Below, one piece after another: positions 1-9,018 of a stretch of 17,220 nucleotides of DNA (positions within the stretch are counted from its first letter, which is position 1; each line of letters opens with the position of its first letter). Both the position numbers and the translations under genes were made by a program. The stretch spans positions 1 to 17,220 of the forward strand of contig VGEJ01000014.1 of NCBI GenBank assembly GCA_016869335.1, read 5' to 3'. The notes under the pieces are model-generated. The model saw only the letters and a program-made list of their open reading frames with translations. It was not told the DNA's origin and did no database searches. This stretch comes from Alphaproteobacteria bacterium (GTDB lineage: Bacteria; Pseudomonadota; Alphaproteobacteria; VGEJ01).

Positions 1-2
1 AC

Positions 3-113
3 CCTAGCCTGGATGGCGGCCGCCGCCGGGCCGACGCCCACCGCCCGGCCGGTTTCACCGTCACCGGCGCCACCTGCACTCGCTGCGGGGCCGACGGGGC
101 CGGCGGTGGTTGA
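3..113 (+). CDS. Possible 3' end of an unidentified gene (partial)
   Basis: One forward frame is open from the window edge to a TGA at 111-113. Its last residues include a CTRC (CxxC) motif in a glycine-rich tail, which could be part of a metal-binding site. I do not recognise a family, and in GC-rich DNA a 36-codon open stretch is weak evidence by itself. Another forward frame is also open from the edge, to a TGA near 138-140, so the choice of frame is uncertain. Sequence left of the window would settle it. Confidence 0.2.
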   Translation, partial: PSLDGGRRRADAHRPAGFTVTGATCTRCGADGAGGG

Positions 114-139
114 CGCTGAACCGAACCGCAGGCTAGCTT

Positions 140-178
140 GAGCCGCCCTTGCCGGCCGCTTCCGCCAGAGAGCGGCTC
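140..178 (+). terminator. Hairpin upstream of tRNA-Thr, possible terminator
   Basis: GAGCCGC at 140-146 pairs with GCGGCTC at 172-178. A competing inner hairpin pairs GCCGCT (155-160) with AGCGGC (171-176). No T-run follows, so this is not a classical intrinsic terminator. Its place between the possible gene end at 113 and the tRNA at 213 is the main reason to list it. Confidence 0.25.
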
Positions 179-212
179 GCGTGGGATTCGCGCGGCGCCC
201 GAGAGCCGCGAT

Positions 213-287
213 GCCGACGTAGCTCAGGGGTAGAGCAGCGCATTCGTAATGCGCGGGCCGGGGGTTCGAATCCCTCCGTCGGCACCA
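213..287 (+). tRNA. trnT-CGU: tRNA-Thr, anticodon CGT
   Basis: This is a complete cloverleaf. The acceptor stem GCCGACG (213-219) pairs perfectly with CGTCGGC (277-283). The D arm is GCTC/GAGC. The anticodon stem GCGCA/TGCGC (238-242, 250-254) closes the 7-nt loop TTCGTAA with anticodon CGT at 245-247. The T arm is closed by GGGGG/CCCTC around TTCGAAT. The discriminator base is A284 and CCA is encoded at 285-287. It reads the threonine codon ACG. It stands alone; no other tRNA is nearby on this side. Confidence 0.97.
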
Positions 288-499
288 CTTCTCCTCCCTG
301 ACCTCCGCCACCGACGGGATCGGCCCGCGCGCGCGTGCCCTACGCCTACGAAGAAGGACCTCACGGGTCACGGGTCTGCGGCGCTTACGCCCTGACCCAT
401 GCCCATCGCCAGCGCCTCTCCCGTCTCTCGTTCTCGGCCTGCGTCGCGTGCTACCTTGCCCGGCTCGTGCAGGGCGACAGATCACGCGGAGGTCGTGCG

Positions 500-1510
500 G
501 TGAAACCGGTGAAATGGGGCGTGCTTTCGACGGCCGCGATCGGCGTCAATTTCGTCATCCCGGCGATGCGCAAACAGCCGACCTGCGACGTCGTCGCCAT
601 CGCCTCGCGCGATCGCGAGAAATCGGAGGAGATCGCCGGCGCGTTAGGCATCGCCAAGGCCTACGGCTCCTATGAGGCGCTGTTGGCTGACCCCGAGATC
701 GAGGCGATCTACAACCCACTGCCCAACCATCTGCATGTACCGTGGTCGATCAAGGCCGCCGAGGCCGGCAAACACGTGCTGTGCGAGAAGCCCATCGGCC
801 TAGATGCCACGGAGGCCGAGACGCTGCTCGAGGCCCGCGACCGCTGCGGTGTCCTCATCCAGGAAGCGATCATGGTCAGGACGCACCCGCAGTGGCTGCG
901 CGTGCGCGAGATCGTGCGCCAGGGCGGCTTCGGCGGGTTGCAGTCGATCCGGAGCGTCTTGAGCTATCACATCCTCGACCCGAAGAACGTGCGCAACCGG
1001 GCCGACATCGGCGGCGGCGGCATCTACGACATCGGTTTCTATCCGGTGACGACGTCGCGCTTCGTCTTCGAGAAGGAACCGGAGCGCGTGGTCGCCCTGG
1101 TGGAGTGGGACCCGGTGATGAAGATCGACCGCCTCACCAGCGCGATCCTGGATTTCCCGGGCGGCCAGGCGAGCTTCATCTGCGGCACCCAGATGGTCAC
1201 CTATCAGCGCTGCGAGATCTTCTGCTCCGCCGCCCGCATCGAGGTGACTGATCCTTTCGGCGCACCCAACAACCGGCCGTGCCGGATCGTCATCGACCGC
1301 GGCGGCGACCTGTTTGCCGGGACCACGAACTACACGGAGGAGGCCATCGACACCATCGACCAGTATGGCCTTCAGGGCGAGCTGTTCTCGCAGGCGATTC
1401 GCGGCGCCATCCCCCAGCCGATCCCGCTCGAGGACGCGGTCGCCAACATGCGGGTGATCGATGCGCTCTACCGCTCGGCCCGCTCCGGCCGTTGGGAGCC
1501 GGTCGGCTGA
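500..1510 (+). CDS. Gfo/Idh/MocA-family NAD(P)-dependent oxidoreductase
   Basis: Predicted cytoplasmic dehydrogenase of 336 aa that oxidises or reduces a sugar, sugar derivative or dihydrodiol with a nicotinamide cofactor. The GTG start at 500 is chosen because GGAGG lies at 488-492 and the Rossmann fold begins at once (residues 6-15, WGVLSTAAIG). The frame stays open back to a GTG at 335, but that 55-residue extension is arginine-rich and unlike the family. The family EKP motif is at residues 96-98, with K97 the expected catalytic lysine. The motif GGGGIYDIGFYPV (171-183) is of the glucose-fructose oxidoreductase / xylose dehydrogenase / dihydrodiol dehydrogenase type, with Tyr where inositol dehydrogenases carry His. 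The length is normal. The gene stands alone on the plus strand and ends 3 nt from the convergent lipoprotein gene. The substrate is not determined. Confidence 0.9.
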   Translation: MKPVKWGVLSTAAIGVNFVIPAMRKQPTCDVVAIASRDREKSEEIAGALGIAKAYGSYEALLADPEIEAIYNPLPNHLHVPWSIKAAEAGKHVLCEKPIGLDATEAETLLEARDRCGVLIQEAIMVRTHPQWLRVREIVRQGGFGGLQSIRSVLSYHILDPKNVRNRADIGGGGIYDIGFYPVTTSRFVFEKEPERVVALVEWDPVMKIDRLTSAILDFPGGQASFICGTQMVTYQRCEIFCSAARIEVTDPFGAPNNRPCRIVIDRGGDLFAGTTNYTEEAIDTIDQYGLQGELFSQAIRGAIPQPIPLEDAVANMRVIDALYRSARSGRWEPVG

Positions 1511-1513
1511 CGG

Positions 1514-2026
1514 CTAGCGCCGGGCGCGCGCCGCGCGGCTCTGTTCGAGCTGTTCGGGGGAGAGCTGGAAGCCGAGGAGGATCTCGAAATCGCCGCCGCC
1601 CTGGCCGGGCCGGAGCGCGATCGTCTGTTCCAGATCCTCGGTGTACGTCACCGGCCCGCGCCCGCGGAAGCGGACGTCGCGGGTGAAGACCCGCTTGCCG
1701 AGGATCGTACCCTCGAAATCCACGACCGCCACGAACAGCGGGATGCTTGCCCGGTCGATGCGCGCGAGAGGCCCCGGCTGCGCTTCGACGGTCACCTCGA
1801 GCTCGACGTCGAGCGCGGCCTCGCCATAGGAGCAGCGCCGCGTCAGACCGCTGAACTCGGCGGCGAAGCTCACATCGCTGAGCTCGCGGCCCGGCCCCGG
1901 GTTGAAGACGACCAGGCTCTCTGCATCGCTCACGACAGCCACGTGGGGGCAGAGCGGCGCCGGACCGGCGCCGAGGAGCTCACAGCCGGCGAGGAGCGCC
2001 GCCGCGAGCCCGGGCACGAATCGCAT
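1514..2026 (-). CDS. Small predicted lipoprotein of unknown function
   Basis: A 170-aa protein with a short lipoprotein signal: hydrophobic residues 7-13 lead into the lipobox LAGC at 12-15, so Cys15 should be lipidated and the mature protein anchored in the periplasm. The rest has no membrane segment and looks like a beta-rich soluble domain, with short alternating strands such as PLFVAVVDFEGTIL. Two Cys in the mature part (about residues 24 and 58) could form a disulfide. I do not recognise a named family. It follows the CDGSH gene by 38 nt on the same strand, so the two are probably co-transcribed. ATG at 2026 is chosen because the signal peptide begins there. A GTG five codons upstream is possible; neither has a strong ribosome-binding site. 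The frame also runs back to 2233, but that part overlaps the CDGSH gene. Confidence 0.7.
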   Translation of the reverse strand: MRFVPGLAAALLAGCELLGAGPAPLCPHVAVVSDAESLVVFNPGPGRELSDVSFAAEFSGLTRRCSYGEAALDVELEVTVEAQPGPLARIDRASIPLFVAVVDFEGTILGKRVFTRDVRFRGRGPVTYTEDLEQTIALRPGQGGGDFEILLGFQLSPEQLEQSRAARARR

Positions 2027-2064
2027 CCGCGGCGTGCGCACGGTGTGTCGGCGGGCTGCGCCCG

Positions 2065-2304
2065 TCACAGCGTGTTGTGCGTACCGTCGCAGAAGGGGCG
2101 TGTCCCGGTTCGCTTGCAGCCGCACAGCCACACCTTCTCGTCGGCGGCCGCTACGAACTCCACGGGCTCGAACCCCGTACCCTTGTGCGAGCCATCGCAG
2201 AACGGCTGCTTCCGGCTTCGCCCGCAGGCACACCAGAAATACTTCCGGTCGCGTTTGACTGGAACCTCGAACGGTGATTGCTGCGCGATCTGCGGGGTCA
2301 GCAT
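2065..2304 (-). CDS. Double CDGSH iron-sulfur protein
   Basis: A 79-aa soluble protein with two CDGSH (mitoNEET-like) metal-binding motifs. Motif 1 has C25, C27, C36 and H40 in a CAC...PFCDGSH context. Motif 2 has C61, C63, C72 and H76 in CGC...PFCDGTH. In this family each motif binds a [2Fe-2S] cluster with three Cys and one His, and all eight ligands are present. There is no membrane anchor. The two-motif layout resembles bacterial relatives of CISD3 (Miner2). Proposed roles are iron-sulfur or electron transfer and redox sensing; nothing here says which. AGAGGAG about 6 nt before the ATG supports the start. It is the first gene of a minus-strand pair with the lipoprotein gene and diverges from the SDR pair across 123 nt. 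Confidence 0.92.
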   Translation of the reverse strand: MLTPQIAQQSPFEVPVKRDRKYFWCACGRSRKQPFCDGSHKGTGFEPVEFVAAADEKVWLCGCKRTGTRPFCDGTHNTL

Positions 2305-2427
2305 TGACGCTCCTCTGCCGGGCTGGGCGGCGCGGAGTGTATCAGAGCGCGGAGTCGCGAACGAGCACGCGCGCGGGTGCGCGGCTTCCGACGCTCATGC
2401 TAGGGTCGCCGTGGGAGGGCTAGGGCC

Positions 2428-3150
2428 ATGGAGCTTCCCGGCTTGCGCGGGCGGACGGCGCTCGTCACCGGCCACCGCGGCGGCATCGGCGCCGCCATCC
2501 TCGCCCGGCTCGAAGAGGCCGGGGCCAGGGTGGTGGGACTCGACCTGCCCGAGGTCGATCTGAGCGAGATCGGAGCGATTGCGGCACACGTCGGCCGCGC
2601 GTCCACGGCGGGTCCGATCGATATCCTGGTCAACAATGCCGGCACCACCAGCCTCGGCAGCATCCTCGATACCCCCGTCGAGGAGGTCGAGCGCATCTTC
2701 CGCGTGAACGTGCTGGCGCCGTTCGCGCTCATCAAGGCGGTGCTGCCGGCCATGATCGAGCGGCGCCGCGGCGCCATCGTCAACATCGCGAGCGACCAGG
2801 CGCTGATCGGCAAGCGCGTGAGCGCTGCCTACGGCGCCAGCAAGGCGGCTCTCGCCCAGCTCACCCGGTCTGCCGCACTCGACTGGGCGCCCTACAACAT
2901 CCGGATCAACTGCCTCGCGCCGGGCTCCACCGACACCGCGATGCTGCGCGCTGTCATTGCCGACCTGGCGCGCCTCTATCCGGCGGCCTACGCCGGCACC
3001 TCGCTCGAGGCCTATCGCGCCGGCGTGCCGCTCGGCCGCTTCGCCGAGCCCGAGGAGATCGCCTGGATGGTCGCCGTGCTGGCCTCCGAGGCGGCCTCGT
3101 TCATGACCGGCGCGGTCATTCCGGTCGACGGTGGCGGTACAGCGCAGTGA
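2428..3150 (+). CDS. Short-chain dehydrogenase/reductase (classical SDR), first of a pair
   Basis: A 240-aa classical SDR. The cofactor loop TGHRGGIG is at residues 14-21. NNAG is at 69-72. The catalytic set is N94, S122, Y135 and K139 (YGASK), with the usual 13-residue Ser-Tyr spacing. Asp39 at the end of the second strand suggests NAD(H) rather than NADP(H). The C-terminal VDGGG is typical. The ATG at 2428 follows GGGAGGG (2413-2419) at good spacing. It overlaps the next SDR gene by 4 nt (GTGA), so translation is probably coupled. The substrate is unknown; such pairs often act on sugar acids or hydroxy-acyl compounds, but that is only context. A Gfo/Idh dehydrogenase lies about 0.9 kb upstream on the same strand, with the CDGSH and lipoprotein genes between them on the other strand. 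Confidence 0.92.
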   Translation: MELPGLRGRTALVTGHRGGIGAAILARLEEAGARVVGLDLPEVDLSEIGAIAAHVGRASTAGPIDILVNNAGTTSLGSILDTPVEEVERIFRVNVLAPFALIKAVLPAMIERRRGAIVNIASDQALIGKRVSAAYGASKAALAQLTRSAALDWAPYNIRINCLAPGSTDTAMLRAVIADLARLYPAAYAGTSLEAYRAGVPLGRFAEPEEIAWMVAVLASEAASFMTGAVIPVDGGGTAQ

Positions 3151-3866
3151 CCCGGCGGACGGTTCTGGTCACCGGCGGCACGCGCGGTATCGGTCGCGCG
3201 ATTGCCACCGCCTTCGTCGCTGTCAGCGAAAACGTCATCGTCTGCGCCCGTGGGAAGCCCGAGGAGCCTTTGACCGAGGGCGCCGCGTTCATCGCCTGCG
3301 ACGTCGCCGACCGTGCCGCCGTCCAGCGGATGTTCGCCGAGATCGAGGCGGCGCACGAACGGCTCGACATCCTCGTCAACAATGCCGGTGCGGCCGGAGC
3401 CAACCCCCTCGCACCGGACGCGGACGATGGGCTGTGGGATCTGATCCTGGCCACCAACCTCTACGGCACCTACTACTGCAGCAAGGCGGCGCTCGGGATC
3501 ATGCCGGCGGGCAGCGGTCGGATCGTCAATATCGCTTCGGTCCTGGCGCTGCGCGGAGTGCCCGACCAGACCGCCTACTGCGCCGCCAAGCACGGCGTCC
3601 TCGGCTTCACGCGGGCGTTGGCGCACGCGGTGGGACCGCGCGGCATCACGGTCAACGCGGTGTGCCCGGGTTGGGTCGATACCGAGATGGCGCGACGGCG
3701 CTTCGCCGAGCTGGGCTTGAGCACGGCGGAGGCGGCGGCCGGCTCGCCGCTCGGCCGGATCAGCGATCCGGCGGAGGTCGCGGCACTGGTGCTGTTCCTG
3801 TGCTCGCCCGCGGCCCGCAATATCACCGGACAGGCGATCGGGATCGACGGCGGCTGGCTCGCCTGA
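3147..3866 (+). CDS. Short-chain dehydrogenase/reductase (classical SDR), second of a pair
   Basis: A 239-aa classical SDR of the FabG-like shape. The cofactor loop TGGTRGIG is at residues 9-16. NNAG is at 78-81. The catalytic residues are N104, S131, Y144 and K148 (YCAAK). Arg35 after the second strand (VCARG) suggests NADP(H), in contrast to the Asp of its partner, so the two enzymes may use different cofactors. The GTG start lies inside the 4-nt overlap GTGA with the upstream SDR stop, and its translation is probably coupled. Its last 44 nt are antisense to the end of cbpM. The substrate is not determined. Confidence 0.92.
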   Translation: MTRRTVLVTGGTRGIGRAIATAFVAVSENVIVCARGKPEEPLTEGAAFIACDVADRAAVQRMFAEIEAAHERLDILVNNAGAAGANPLAPDADDGLWDLILATNLYGTYYCSKAALGIMPAGSGRIVNIASVLALRGVPDQTAYCAAKHGVLGFTRALAHAVGPRGITVNAVCPGWVDTEMARRRFAELGLSTAEAAAGSPLGRISDPAEVAALVLFLCSPAARNITGQAIGIDGGWLA

Positions 3867-4167
3867 CGCTGGGCTTGCTTGCACCGACATCGGTCGGGGG
3901 CGCGACCGTGATGGCGAGTTGGCGCAACGCCCGGCGCAGGCCATAGACTTGGTCGAGCAGCGACAGGACCAGCGGCAGGACGGCGGCATCGATCGCCAGT
4001 TCGCGCCGCAGGCCCTGGATCAAGCGGACCCGGGCGACATCGATGTCATCGAATCGGTACCCCCCGGCGGCGGCGCTCGCCCGCACCCAGCCGGCCGCCA
4101 CCCAGGCCCTGAGCTCGCGCCGGCTAAGACCCTCGACGAGGGCGATCAGCTCACGCTCGTCGATCAT
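3823..4167 (-). CDS. cbpM: Chaperone modulatory protein CbpM
   Basis: A 114-aa protein of the CbpM / MerR_2 family. In E. coli, CbpM binds the J domain of CbpA and inhibits its co-chaperone activity. The N-terminal half has a MerR-like helical pattern (SRRELRAWVAAGWV at about 15-28, then GYRFDDIDVARVRLI), followed by a hydrophobic helix around 62-85. The ATG at 4167 overlaps the cbpA stop (ATGA), as expected for a coupled pair. It is slightly longer than typical members (about 100 aa). The extra C-terminal tail (residues 98-114) is arginine/serine-rich and is encoded antisense to the end of the convergent SDR gene. The tail is probably a by-product of read-through into that region rather than a conserved part. 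Confidence 0.85.
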   Translation of the reverse strand: MIDERELIALVEGLSRRELRAWVAAGWVRASAAAGGYRFDDIDVARVRLIQGLRRELAIDAAVLPLVLSLLDQVYGLRRALRQLAITVAPPTDVGASKPSVRRASRRRSRSPVR

Positions 4168-5081
4168 CCGCCGCCCGTACGGCGGGGGTCGTAGGGCCGC
4201 CGCCGCCCCCAGTCGCGCGCGAAGGACTCGAGCTCGTCATCGCCCGCGGGCGGCAGCACCACCTTGAGCCGCGCGTAGTGATCGCCGCGGGTCTTGGCGC
4301 GCCCGCTGAGCGCACCCTTGCCGCGCAGCCTGAGCGTGGTGCCGCTGTTGGCGCCCTTCGGCACCGTCACGCTCACCGGGCCGTTGACCGTCTCCACCGT
4401 GATGCGCCCGCCGAGCACGGCCTCGGGCAGCGAGATCGCGACCTCCGAGTGGATGTCATCACCGCGCCGCTCGAACACCGGATGCGGGGTGATGCGGATC
4501 CCGACAAGCGCATCACCGGGCGGCCCGCCGCCGAGCCCGGGATGTCCCTGGCCCTGCAGGCGAAGCGTCTGGCCCTCGTGCACGCCTGGGGGAATCTGCA
4601 GATCCAGCACCTTGCCGTCGGGCGTGGTGATGCGGCGCTTGGCGCCGTTGACCGCGTCGAGGAACTCGACGGCCAGCTCGTAGCGTGCCTCGCCGCCACG
4701 CATGCGGAAACGGCTGCCGCCCGGTCGCGCCTCGCCGAACAGGTCGGTGAAGATGTCGCCCAGGCCCTCGATGTCGGCATAGCCCGCGTGGGAATCGTAG
4801 CGCTTGCCTGGTCCGGCATCGGCGTACCGGCGGTAGAAGTCATGCTTCGGCCGTTCGGCGCCCGCCGCGTCGATCTCGCCACGATCGTAGCGGGCGCGTT
4901 TGTCGGCGTTGCCGAGAATGTCGTAGGCCTGCGACACGCGCTTGAAGCGTTCCTCGGCCTTGCGATCGCCGGGGTGGAGATCGGGGTGCAGTTGCTTGGC
5001 GAGCTTGCGATAGGCCTTGCGGACGTCTTCCTGGCTCGCCGCCCTGGGCAGGCCCAATACCTCATAGGGGTCGTCGGCCAT
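4164..5081 (-). CDS. cbpA: DnaJ-like co-chaperone CbpA (curved-DNA-binding protein family)
   Basis: A 305-aa J-domain protein of the CbpA (class B, no zinc finger) type. The J domain spans residues 4-68 with the essential HPD at 32-34. A linker with a GDIF..LFG element follows (108-116), then the two beta-sandwich substrate-binding domains from about 131 to 277, with the typical LQIPPGVHEG and VTVPKGANSG strands. It should stimulate the ATPase of DnaK and deliver substrates; in E. coli it also binds DNA. ATG at 5081 is preferred over a GTG at 5084 because GGAG (5091-5088) is then 6 nt away. It is followed by cbpM with an ATGA overlap. It starts 57 nt after dppF on the same strand, so it may be partly co-transcribed with the transporter, although the functions are unrelated. 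Confidence 0.93.
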   Translation of the reverse strand: MADDPYEVLGLPRAASQEDVRKAYRKLAKQLHPDLHPGDRKAEERFKRVSQAYDILGNADKRARYDRGEIDAAGAERPKHDFYRRYADAGPGKRYDSHAGYADIEGLGDIFTDLFGEARPGGSRFRMRGGEARYELAVEFLDAVNGAKRRITTPDGKVLDLQIPPGVHEGQTLRLQGQGHPGLGGGPPGDALVGIRITPHPVFERRGDDIHSEVAISLPEAVLGGRITVETVNGPVSVTVPKGANSGTTLRLRGKGALSGRAKTRGDHYARLKVVLPPAGDDELESFARDWGRRRPYDPRRTGGG

Positions 5082-5116
5082 CACGCGCTCCGTCGCCTCG
5101 CTGCGCCTCGCGAGCG

Positions 5117-5126
5117 ATCATATGGG
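5117..5126 (-). promoter_or_regulatory. Possible -10 element for cbpAM
   Basis: In the 57-nt gap between dppF and cbpA, the minus strand reads CCCATATGAT. This contains TATGAT, one mismatch from TATAAT. It also begins CCCATAT, which resembles the -10 region of heat-shock (sigma-32) promoters. I find no convincing -35 box at the right distance, so this is only a candidate. Confidence 0.2.
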
Positions 5127-5138
5127 AAGAATCGATGC

Positions 5139-7128
<1,990 letters not shown>

Positions 7129-7129
<1 letters not shown>

Positions 7130-8025
7130 CACCGGACCTCGCGCCGCTGCCGCGGGTCGAGCACGTCGCGAATGCCATCGCCCAGGATGTTGAAGCCGAG
7201 CACCGTGACGACGATGGCGAGCCCGGGGAAGACCAGGATCCACGGCGCCCGGGCGATGTAGTTGCGGCCATCGGCCAGCATCTTGCCCCACTCCGGCGCC
7301 GGCGGCTGGGCGCCGAGACCGAGGAAGGAGAGCGCCGCGGCGGAGAGCACGGCGGCCGAGAAGCCGAGCGTTGCCACGACGATCAGCGGTGGCACGATGT
7401 TGGGCAGGAGATGGCGAACGACGAGGCGGGGCCAGCCCGCACCGATGGCGGTGGCCGCCTCGAAGTAGGGCTTGTTGCGCTCGACCAGCACGACGCTGTA
7501 GGTCACCCGCGCGTAGTACGGCACCACGCTGATGCCGACCGCGACCATCGCGTTGGTCAGGCTCGGGCCGAGGAAGGCGACGAGGCCGAGCGCGATCAGG
7601 ATGTCGGGGAAGGTGTAGAGGAAGTCGACGCCCCGCATCAGCACCGCCTGCACCCAGCCGCCGGCATAGCCCGCGCCGATACCGATGGCGGCGCCCGCCA
7701 AGAGCCCGATGCCGACCGCGACGACGCCAACATAGAGCGTGAGCTGGGTACCGTGGATCACCCGGCTGAAGATGTCGCGGCCGAACTCATCGGTGCCGAA
7801 GGCGTGTTCCCAGGACGGCGGCGACAAGCGCTTGCCGGCGGCGAGTTTTGTCGGGTCGTAGGGCGCCAGCACCGGAGCGAGGAGCGCGACGATGGCGAGC
7901 ACGGCGATGAGCACGCCGCCGAGCCAGATCGAGCGATTGCGCGCGGTTCGCCGCCACCAGCGCGTGCGCGGTAGCTCCTCCGCGGCGACGTTCGTCGGGT
8001 CGTAGGGCGGTGCAGTGGCCGCCAT
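7129..8025 (-). CDS. dppC: Peptide-type ABC transporter, permease DppC/OppC family
   Basis: A 298-aa inner-membrane permease. It has an N-terminal cytoplasmic stretch of about 30 residues, then a first membrane segment (34-54) and a periplasmic loop with the family motif GTDEFGRDIFSRVI (77-90). Further membrane segments follow at about 97-120, 142-165, 212-236 and 262-282. The cytoplasmic EAA loop, which docks on the ATPases, is at about 189-208 (EAATAIGAGWPR). The start at 8025 is 8 nt after the dppB stop; the longer frame reaching 8769 is an arginine-rich shadow of dppB. It forms a heterodimer with DppB. Confidence 0.95.
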
Positions 8026-8033
8026 CGCCCCGC

Positions 8034-8957
8034 CTACCGGTAGGTGATGCGCGGATCGAGCCAGGCGTAGGCCAGGTCGATCAGGATCGAGATCAGCACG
8101 ATCACGGTGGCGAACACGAGGATGAAGCCCTGGATCATCGGGTAGTCGCGCCGATTGATCGATTCGAGGGCGATGCGGCCGATGCCGTTCCAGGCGAACA
8201 CGTTCTCGACCACGACGGCGCCGCCCATGAGATAGCCAAAGACCACGGCGATGATCGTGACCACGGCGATGAGCGAGGGCTTGAGCGCGTGGCGGCGGAG
8301 CACGAGCGCCTCGGGCAGTCCCTTGGCGCGCGCGGTGCGAATGAAATCCTCGGTGAACACCTCGATCATGGCCGAGCGCGTCATCCGCGCGATGATCGCC
8401 GAATAGGTCACGCCGAGCGTGACCGCGGGCAGGAGCAGGCTGCGATAGTCGCCGCTCGCCACCGGCAGCCACTCGAGGGTGAGCGAGAAGAAGAGCAGGA
8501 GGATGAGGCCGAGCCAGAACTGCGGGATCGACACGCCGAGAACGGCGCCCACCATGAGCACGCTGTCGATCCAGGTGCCTTGGCGATAGGCCGCGAAGAA
8601 GCCGAGCGGCAGGCCGATCCCGGTCGCGATCACCATCGCGGCCGCGGCAAGCGCCAGGGTGTTGGGCAAGCGATCGAACAGCAGCATGGCCACGGACTGG
8701 GAGCCAAAGATCGAACGGCCGAGGTCGCCCGAGAGCACCTTGCCGAGATAGATGACGGTCTGCTCCCACACCGGCCGGTCGAGGCCGAGCGCCTTGCGCA
8801 TGTTCTCGATCTGCTCGGGCGAGGGGTTGGAGTTCTGCGCGATCATCATGATCACGGGATCGCCCGGCACGACGTGGATCAACAGGCTCACGCCGATGAT
8901 CGAAGCGAACAGGATCGCGACCGCGACGATGAACCGCCGGATGATGTAGTTGGTCAT
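8034..8957 (-). CDS. dppB: Peptide-type ABC transporter, permease DppB/OppB family
   Basis: A 307-aa inner-membrane permease. The N-terminal signature MTNYIIRRF is followed by a membrane segment (9-29) and the family PGDP motif (31-34). Then comes a periplasmic region with the GLDRP element and a transport domain with membrane segments at about 100-125, 133-162, 175-190, 228-250 and 277-299. The EAA loop is at about 203-225 (RTARAKGLPEA). The ribosome-binding site is poor (only GC-rich sequence precedes the ATG). The 61-nt gap to dppA contains a strong hairpin, so permease expression may be set below that of the binding protein. Confidence 0.95.
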   Translation of the reverse strand: MTNYIIRRFIVAVAILFASIIGVSLLIHVVPGDPVIMMIAQNSNPSPEQIENMRKALGLDRPVWEQTVIYLGKVLSGDLGRSIFGSQSVAMLLFDRLPNTLALAAAAMVIATGIGLPLGFFAAYRQGTWIDSVLMVGAVLGVSIPQFWLGLILLLFFSLTLEWLPVASGDYRSLLLPAVTLGVTYSAIIARMTRSAMIEVFTEDFIRTARAKGLPEALVLRRHALKPSLIAVVTIIAVVFGYLMGGAVVVENVFAWNGIGRIALESINRRDYPMIQGFILVFATVIVLISILIDLAYAWLDPRITYR

Positions 8958-8975
8958 GCGCGGGAGCGCGGGAGC

Positions 8976-9006
8976 GGCTCCGGGCGGCAGCCGACCGCCC
9001 GGAGCC
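8976..9006 (-). repeat. Perfect 12-bp hairpin between dppA and dppB
   Basis: GGCTCCGGGCGG (8976-8987) and CCGCCCGGAGCC (8995-9006) form a perfect GC-rich stem with the 7-nt loop CAGCCGA. It starts 12 nt beyond the dppA stop in the direction of transcription. No U-tract follows, so full termination is unlikely. In other importer operons such hairpins protect the 3' end of the binding-protein mRNA or lower downstream expression. Confidence 0.8.
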
Positions 9007-9018
9007 CGATGCCGAGTG

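Noticed and set aside
335..499. N-terminal extension of the Gfo/Idh dehydrogenase
   Set aside because: It is arginine-rich and lacks family similarity. The GTG at 500 has a ribosome-binding site and starts directly at the Rossmann fold.
8026..8769. Extension of the dppC frame upstream of 8025
   Set aside because: It lies inside dppB and is an Arg/His/Pro-rich shadow.
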